NCBI RefSeq assembly: GCF_030908215.1
Contig: NZ_JAVFJK010000010.1
Location: 18,440-82,439, forward strand
Length of the DNA stretch: 64,000 bases
DNA from: Sinomonas sp. ASV486
Lineage (GTDB): Bacteria; Actinomycetota; Actinomycetes; Actinomycetales; Micrococcaceae
Reading direction: 5' to 3'
The position numbers and the translations under genes are program-made. Positions 62,902-64,000 of this stretch are shown piece by piece (the stretch's first letter is position 1; each line of letters opens with the position of its first letter). Below the pieces are notes generated by a model. It worked only from the letters and a program-made list of their open reading frames with translations, had not been told where the DNA came from and did no database searches.

Positions 62902-62959
62902 GTCTATTATGCCTGTGGCCGGCGCGGCGAGCCGCAGCCTGGGCCTCTGCCCCGCCGCG

Positions 62960-62965
62960 TAGGAT
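62960..62965 (+). promoter_or_regulatory. -10-like TAGGAT of the DUF3097 gene
   Basis: TAGGAT ends 7 bases before the GTG at 62973; part of the leaderless pattern. Confidence 0.4.
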
Positions 62966-62972
62966 GCGGCGG

Positions 62973-63824
62973 GTGGACCGAATCTCCTATGACTCGTGGG
63001 GGCCCGCCGACCTCGGCGGGGCCGCCCGGACCGAGCTTCCCGTGGTGCCCGTTGAGCTGGGGCTCGTCCTCGAAGACACGGAGTCCGGGTGGGTCGGTGC
63101 CGTCACCCGCATCGAGAAGTCCGGTGGGATGCACGTGATGAGCCTCGAGGACCGTCGTGGCCGCAGCCGCTCGTTCCAGCTCGGCTTCGGGTTCCTCGTC
63201 GACGGCCGTCCTGTCAGGGTCGGACCCCCGGCGGCGCGAAGGCAGCCCGCGGCCCCGGCCCGGACGGCGTCGGGCTCTGTCCGGGTCGAAGGCCAGCGTG
63301 CACAAGTGGCCAAGGCCAGCCGCATCTGGGTCGAGGGGAAGCACGACGCCGAGCTGGTAGAGAAGGTCTGGGGCGATGACCTCCGCCTTGAGGGGATCGT
63401 CGTCGAGCCCCTGCACGGAGTTGATGACCTCGCGTCTGCGATTGCCGAGTTCAATCCCGGTCCCGGCAGGAAGCTGGGCATCCTCGTGGACCACCTCGTC
63501 CAGGGCACGAAGGAGTCGCGCATCGTGTCCGAAGCGCTGTCGGTTCGGGGCGCCGCCAGCAATGTCCTGATCGTCGGTCACCCCTATGTGGACGTGTGGC
63601 AGGCCATCAAGCCCTCGGCCCTGGGCATCGCGGCGTGGCCGGTAGTGCCGCGCGGCACTGACTGGAAGACCGGCATCCTCGAGGCCTTCGGGTGGCCGCA
63701 CGAGAGCGCGGAGGACATCGGGCTCGCCTGGCAGAAGCTTCTCGGCGCTGTACGTACCTATGCCGACCTCGAGCCATCCCTGCTCGGCCGCGTCGAAGAG
63801 GTCATCGACTTCCTGACGGCCTGA
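62973..63824 (+). CDS. DUF3097-family protein
   Basis: 283 residues, actinobacterial DUF3097. N-terminal small barrel-like part (VVPVELGLVLEDTESGWVGAV) and a C-terminal Toprim-like domain (VEGKHDAELVEKVWGDDLR, GILVDHLVQGTKESR, VLIVGHPYVDVWQA) suggesting a metal-dependent nucleic-acid enzyme; this is inference from the motifs. GTG 62973 chosen because of the -10 spacing; ATG 62964 overlaps the -10 hexamer and would add three residues. Confidence 0.88.
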   Translation: MDRISYDSWGPADLGGAARTELPVVPVELGLVLEDTESGWVGAVTRIEKSGGMHVMSLEDRRGRSRSFQLGFGFLVDGRPVRVGPPAARRQPAAPARTASGSVRVEGQRAQVAKASRIWVEGKHDAELVEKVWGDDLRLEGIVVEPLHGVDDLASAIAEFNPGPGRKLGILVDHLVQGTKESRIVSEALSVRGAASNVLIVGHPYVDVWQAIKPSALGIAAWPVVPRGTDWKTGILEAFGWPHESAEDIGLAWQKLLGAVRTYADLEPSLLGRVEEVIDFLTA

Positions 63825-63831
63825 GCTTGGA

Positions 63832-63837
63832 TATCCT
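63832..63837 (+). promoter_or_regulatory. -10-like TATCCT of the DUF4870 gene
   Basis: TATCCT ends 6 bases before the GTG at 63844. Confidence 0.4.
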
Positions 63838-63843
63838 GAACCA

Positions 63844-64000
63844 GTGAGTGACTACCCGCAGTACCGACGCGACCGCAACCGCCCCGACGATTCCGCCCCC
63901 GCCCCCCTCACGGCGTCCGAGGATCGCCAGTGGGCTACCCTCGCGCACTTCGGCGGGATCCTTGGATTCGTCCCCTCGCTCCTGATCTACCTGTACTTCA
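63844..64000 (+). CDS. DUF4870-family membrane protein (partial, runs off the window)
   Basis: First 52 codons only. A polar N-terminus with Asp/Arg/Pro is followed by SEDRQWATLAHFGGILGFVPSLLIYLYF, the start of the DUF4870 (Tic20-like) membrane domain. Function unknown. Confidence 0.82.
   Translation, partial: MSDYPQYRRDRNRPDDSAPAPLTASEDRQWATLAHFGGILGFVPSLLIYLYF

Overview
The window is about 70% G+C, packed with genes on both strands, and reads as a chromosomal segment of a high-GC actinobacterium of the Micrococcaceae (Arthrobacter, Pseudarthrobacter or Sinomonas type). This rests on gene content seen here: a single-chain PafBC, RbpA, HelY, DUF3043 and DUF3097 proteins, a diheme cytochrome c (QcrC) in a bc1-aa3 respiratory branch, and hrcA-dnaJ under a CIRCE operator. 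The genus is inference. There is no rRNA, tRNA, CRISPR array, prophage or intact transposon.

Layout. 1-8.3 kb: pafBC, a small membrane protein, tatA, tatC, helY and an amidohydrolase on the + strand. 8.3-13.3 kb: a structured leader and polyprenol mannosyltransferase, then rbpA and an NfeD/SPFH membrane pair on the - strand, then a MocR regulator. 13.3-24.3 kb: YczE membrane protein (divergent from MocR), rlmA-type methyltransferase, S9 peptidase, peptide deformylase, lipoprotein, a LysR/YeiH divergent pair, a Tat-exported arylsulfotransferase-like protein, an EamA transporter and a PHP hydrolase. 24.3-32.5 kb: a more accessory stretch with a 58-residue orphan, an LCP ligase, a short UvrA paralog, a gene-poor patch with repeats and a frameshifted remnant, a VOC protein, and an ECF42 sigma factor with its DGPF/YCII partner. 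32.5-42.8 kb: trpD, then the respiratory chain ctaE-qcrC-qcrA-qcrB (+) and ctaC-ctaD-ctaF plus erpA (-), with a GntR regulator between. 42.8-51 kb: M20 peptidase, DUF3043, pyrD, hydrolase, uppS, recO and leuA with an RNA leader. 51-64 kb: M13 peptidase, a second LCP protein, the conserved block hrcA-dnaJ-rsmE / phoH-ybeY-corC-era, DUF3097 and the start of a DUF4870 gene.

How the parts connect. The third membrane segment of QcrA carries a twin-arginine motif and the arylsulfotransferase-like protein has a Tat signal, so the tatA/tatC pair in the same window is likely to serve both. The cytochrome operons together encode most of a bc1-aa3 supercomplex. PafBC (DNA-damage response), RecO and the UvrA paralog touch DNA repair. 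UppS, the mannosyltransferase and the two LCP proteins touch lipid-linked glycan and cell-wall assembly.

The most notable non-coding signals are: (i) about 15 start codons with a TAnnnT hexamer ending exactly 6 or 7 bases upstream, which suggests widespread leaderless transcription; (ii) a LEU-element-like leader before leuA, with a 15-residue leader peptide carrying four consecutive Leu codons whose sequence is complementary to the leuA ribosome-binding region; (iii) a perfect AATTGGC-N13-GCCAATT dyad between mocR and yczE; (iv) an ECF42-type promoter in front of the YCII/sigma pair; (v) an AT-richer gene-poor patch near 29.1 kb with repeats and a terminator.
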